Assembly (NCBI GenBank): GCA_944332455.1
Contig: CALVJY010000020.1
Coordinates: forward strand, 1 to 41,206
DNA length: 41,206 bases
Reading direction: 5' to 3'
From: an uncultured Clostridia bacterium
Lineage (GTDB): Bacteria > Bacillota > Clostridia > Christensenellales > HGM11417
How positions within the stretch are numbered: position 1 is the first letter of the stretch; each line of letters starts with the position of its first letter. Positions 40,025 through 41,206 of this stretch are shown here, piece after piece. The position numbers and the translations under genes are program-made. The notes beneath the pieces were generated by a model, which saw nothing but the letters and a program-made list of their open reading frames with translations, ran no database searches and was not told the DNA's origin.

Positions 40025-40453
40025 TCAATCCTCGTGCTTGCAGCCGCAGTCGCAGTCCTCGTCATGGTCGTGGCCGCAGCCTTCGCAGTCCTCGTCATGG
40101 TCGTGGCCGCAGCCTTCGCAGTCCTCGCAGCCGCAGCCACAGTCGTCCTCGCCGTCCATGATGGCCACGTACTCGTTGTAGACCGCCTCCAGCAGCGCCT
40201 CGTCCTCGATGGGCAGAAAGAGGTCGGAGCCGTCCTCGTCCTCGGCCAGCTTGAAGATGACCACCTCGTCCTCGGACAGGCCGTCCAGCTCTTCCGTGGG
40301 GGAGAAAAAGACGTACCATTCGTTCTGGTAGTCGATCGTGGCAACGTGGCGGAAATTGACGCTCTTGCCTTCCTCGTCGATGAGCTCGACAATGTCGCCC
40401 TCTTCTTCGAGATCCAGTTCTTCGGGCTCCTGCCCGAACTTTTTCTCTTCCAT
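40025..40453 (-). CDS. DUF1292 protein (YrzB-like) with Cys/His/Asp-rich tail
   Basis: In this 142-residue protein, residues 18-95 are the DUF1292 fold ('GDIVELIDEEGKSVNFRHVA', 'EWYVFFSPTEE', 'DEVVIFKLAEDEDG', 'LEAVYNEYVAIMD'). Family members are usually about 90-100 residues and stop there. Here about 40 more residues follow, almost only Cys, Gly, His, Asp and Glu, including two exact copies of 'EDCEGCGHDHD'. The tail has the look of a metal-binding (zinc, nickel or copper) extension. The gene follows ruvX as in many Firmicutes (ireB-ruvX-yrzB order). Function of DUF1292 is unknown. An AAGGAG-type site precedes the start. Confidence 0.88.
   Translation of the reverse strand: MEEKKFGQEPEELDLEEEGDIVELIDEEGKSVNFRHVATIDYQNEWYVFFSPTEELDGLSEDEVVIFKLAEDEDGSDLFLPIEDEALLEAVYNEYVAIMDGEDDCGCGCEDCEGCGHDHDEDCEGCGHDHDEDCDCGCKHED
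40050..40115. repeat. Perfect 33-bp tandem repeat inside the DUF1292 tail
   Basis: Bases 40050-40082 and 40083-40115 are identical and encode two copies of an 11-residue Cys/His/Asp unit; a third copy is partial. Identity at third positions points to recent duplication. Confidence 0.9.
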
Positions 40454-40607
40454 AAAATTTCTCCTTCTTCTCCGGCCGGCATTTTTCCGGCCGTCTGAAT
40501 TCTGTTTTTTTAGGGCCTTCGGATCGGCCCGGGGATCGCGTTCCGGTTCTGTGTCCGATCCGCGTCGGCGGCCGTTTTTTTGCCGCTCATTTTGTCTGCG
40601 GAGGGCC

Positions 40608-40700
40608 TGAGCCTGTCCGGCTTTCCGAAAAGAAGTCGATCCCGGCTTGAACCTGTCCCGGCTTTCCGAAAAGAAGTCGATCCCGGCTTGAGCCTGTCCG
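40608..40700. repeat. 40-bp tandem repeat between ruvX and DUF1292
   Basis: Copies start at 40608, 40648 and 40689 (third partial) with TGAGCCTGTCCGGCTT-type starts and a shared GAAAAGAAGTCGATCCCGG core. They lie in the 289-base gap, on the transcript if the two genes form an operon. No gene is seen in the gap. Confidence 0.8.
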
Positions 40701-40742
40701 GCTTCCCGGAATTTCGGCGGCCCGCAGACAAGGGGGCAAATC

Positions 40743-41153
40743 TCAGCCCTGTTTGGCCAACCAAGTCTGCAAGATCAGGCTGGCGGCCATTTTGTCCACG
40801 GACTTTTTGCGGTTTTTCCGGGAGACGTCGGCGGCGATCAGCACCCGCTCGGCCGAGACCGTGGTAAACCGCTCGTCGCAGTAGTCCGTCCTGCCCTCGA
40901 AGCGGGCGCGCAGGGCCTCGAAAAATTCCCGCACCCGGCCGGACTGGGCGTTCTCGCTGCCGTCCATGGAGAGGGGAAGCCCCGCCACGATGGTGTCGGC
41001 CTCGTGGGCCTTGGCCAGGGCCAGGATGTAGTCGATGTCCTTCAGAAATCCCACCCGGGTGTAGGTCTCCAGAGGGGAGGCGATGATCTTCATGGGGTCG
41101 GAAAGGGCGATGCCGATGCGGACCTCTCCGATGTCCAAAGCCATAACTCTCAT
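40743..41153 (-). CDS. ruvX: RuvX/YqgF, putative pre-16S rRNA nuclease / Holliday junction resolvase
   Basis: This 136-residue RNase H-like nuclease begins with the conserved 'VMALDIGEVRIGIALSD' (first catalytic Asp). 'IVAGLPLSMDGSEN' follows in the middle, and 'YCDERFTTVSAERVLI' with the second acidic pair near the end; 'DKMAASLILQTWL' holds the last Asp. Length and motifs are standard. The start at 41153 has GGGGGA six bases upstream; ATG 41144 is a possible alternative. It is needed for 16S rRNA 5'-end maturation in bacteria tested. The neighbour downstream is DUF1292, as usual in Firmicutes; the gene upstream (often ireB) would lie outside the window. Confidence 0.95.
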   Translation of the reverse strand: MRVMALDIGEVRIGIALSDPMKIIASPLETYTRVGFLKDIDYILALAKAHEADTIVAGLPLSMDGSENAQSGRVREFFEALRARFEGRTDYCDERFTTVSAERVLIAADVSRKNRKKSVDKMAASLILQTWLAKQG

Positions 41154-41206
41154 AGGGGATCCCCCGTTTTGATCTGCAAAAGAGGCAGGGTCCGGTCCCG
41201 TGAGGC

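Overview
The window looks like a chromosomal segment of a GC-rich, low-redundancy Clostridia-type Firmicute, probably host-associated. I base this on strong AGGAGG-type ribosome sites, sigma-A promoters of the TTGACA/TATAAT kind, frequent GTG and TTG starts, the ruvX-DUF1292 gene order typical of Firmicutes, a tRNA-Val with encoded CCA, and an M60 (enhancin/mucinase-like) secreted metallopeptidase. No phage, insertion sequence or CRISPR array is visible, but there are many short repeat and hairpin arrays between genes.

Layout. 1-1464: 3' part of an ABC exporter, followed by an unusual array of small hairpins (1490-1757). 1914-5330: M60 metallopeptidase. 5747-7825: a URO-D/corrinoid-methyltransferase-like gene and an AraC regulator transcribed divergently from overlapping promoters. 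8297-11121: an AgrC-like sensor kinase that carries an extra RsiV-like extracytoplasmic domain, plus its LytTR response regulator. 11122-12426: mostly non-coding, with a probable small RNA, a perfect sigma-A promoter with a structured leader, and one small hypothetical gene.

12427-28274 is the core of the window. It starts with a partner-switching set: STAS anti-anti-sigma, a GH3-type acyl-amido synthetase, a MATE transporter fused to a degenerate RsbW-like domain, a membrane-bound SpoIIE/RsbU-type phosphatase and a canonical RsbW-like kinase. These run with overlapping stop/start codons toward an NHLP/NHLM-type peptide export set: a HlyD-like protein, an ABC exporter with C39 peptidase, and a second ABC exporter. 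Then follow six paralogous double-glycine-leader precursor genes, a radical SAM-SPASM maturase, a small leader-like protein and an ECF-type sigma factor. I read this as one ribosomally made peptide (RiPP) system. Its precursors fall into two Cys-rich core families attached to interchangeable leaders, and it appears to sit under phospho-regulatory partner-switching control. This is the best candidate for an undescribed system.

28948-31599: a second small regulatory set with an XRE regulator, a sigma-70-like factor, a secreted C39-like cysteine peptidase and a single-pass membrane protein that could be an anti-sigma factor. 31669-31743: tRNA-Val(GAC) on the minus strand. 31946-37898: an AraC regulator divergent from a two-gene surface operon (glycerophosphodiester phosphodiesterase and a 963-residue Ig-like repeat protein). 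Both surface proteins end in the same kind of Gly-Cys, membrane helix, Arg-rich tail. 38285-38817: a consensus promoter, a 22-nt repeat array and a small hypothetical gene. 39045-39761: a flavodoxin-fold oxidoreductase. 40025-41153 (minus): ruvX and a DUF1292 protein with a metal-binding-looking tail.

All calls come from reading the sequence. No database search or structure prediction was run.
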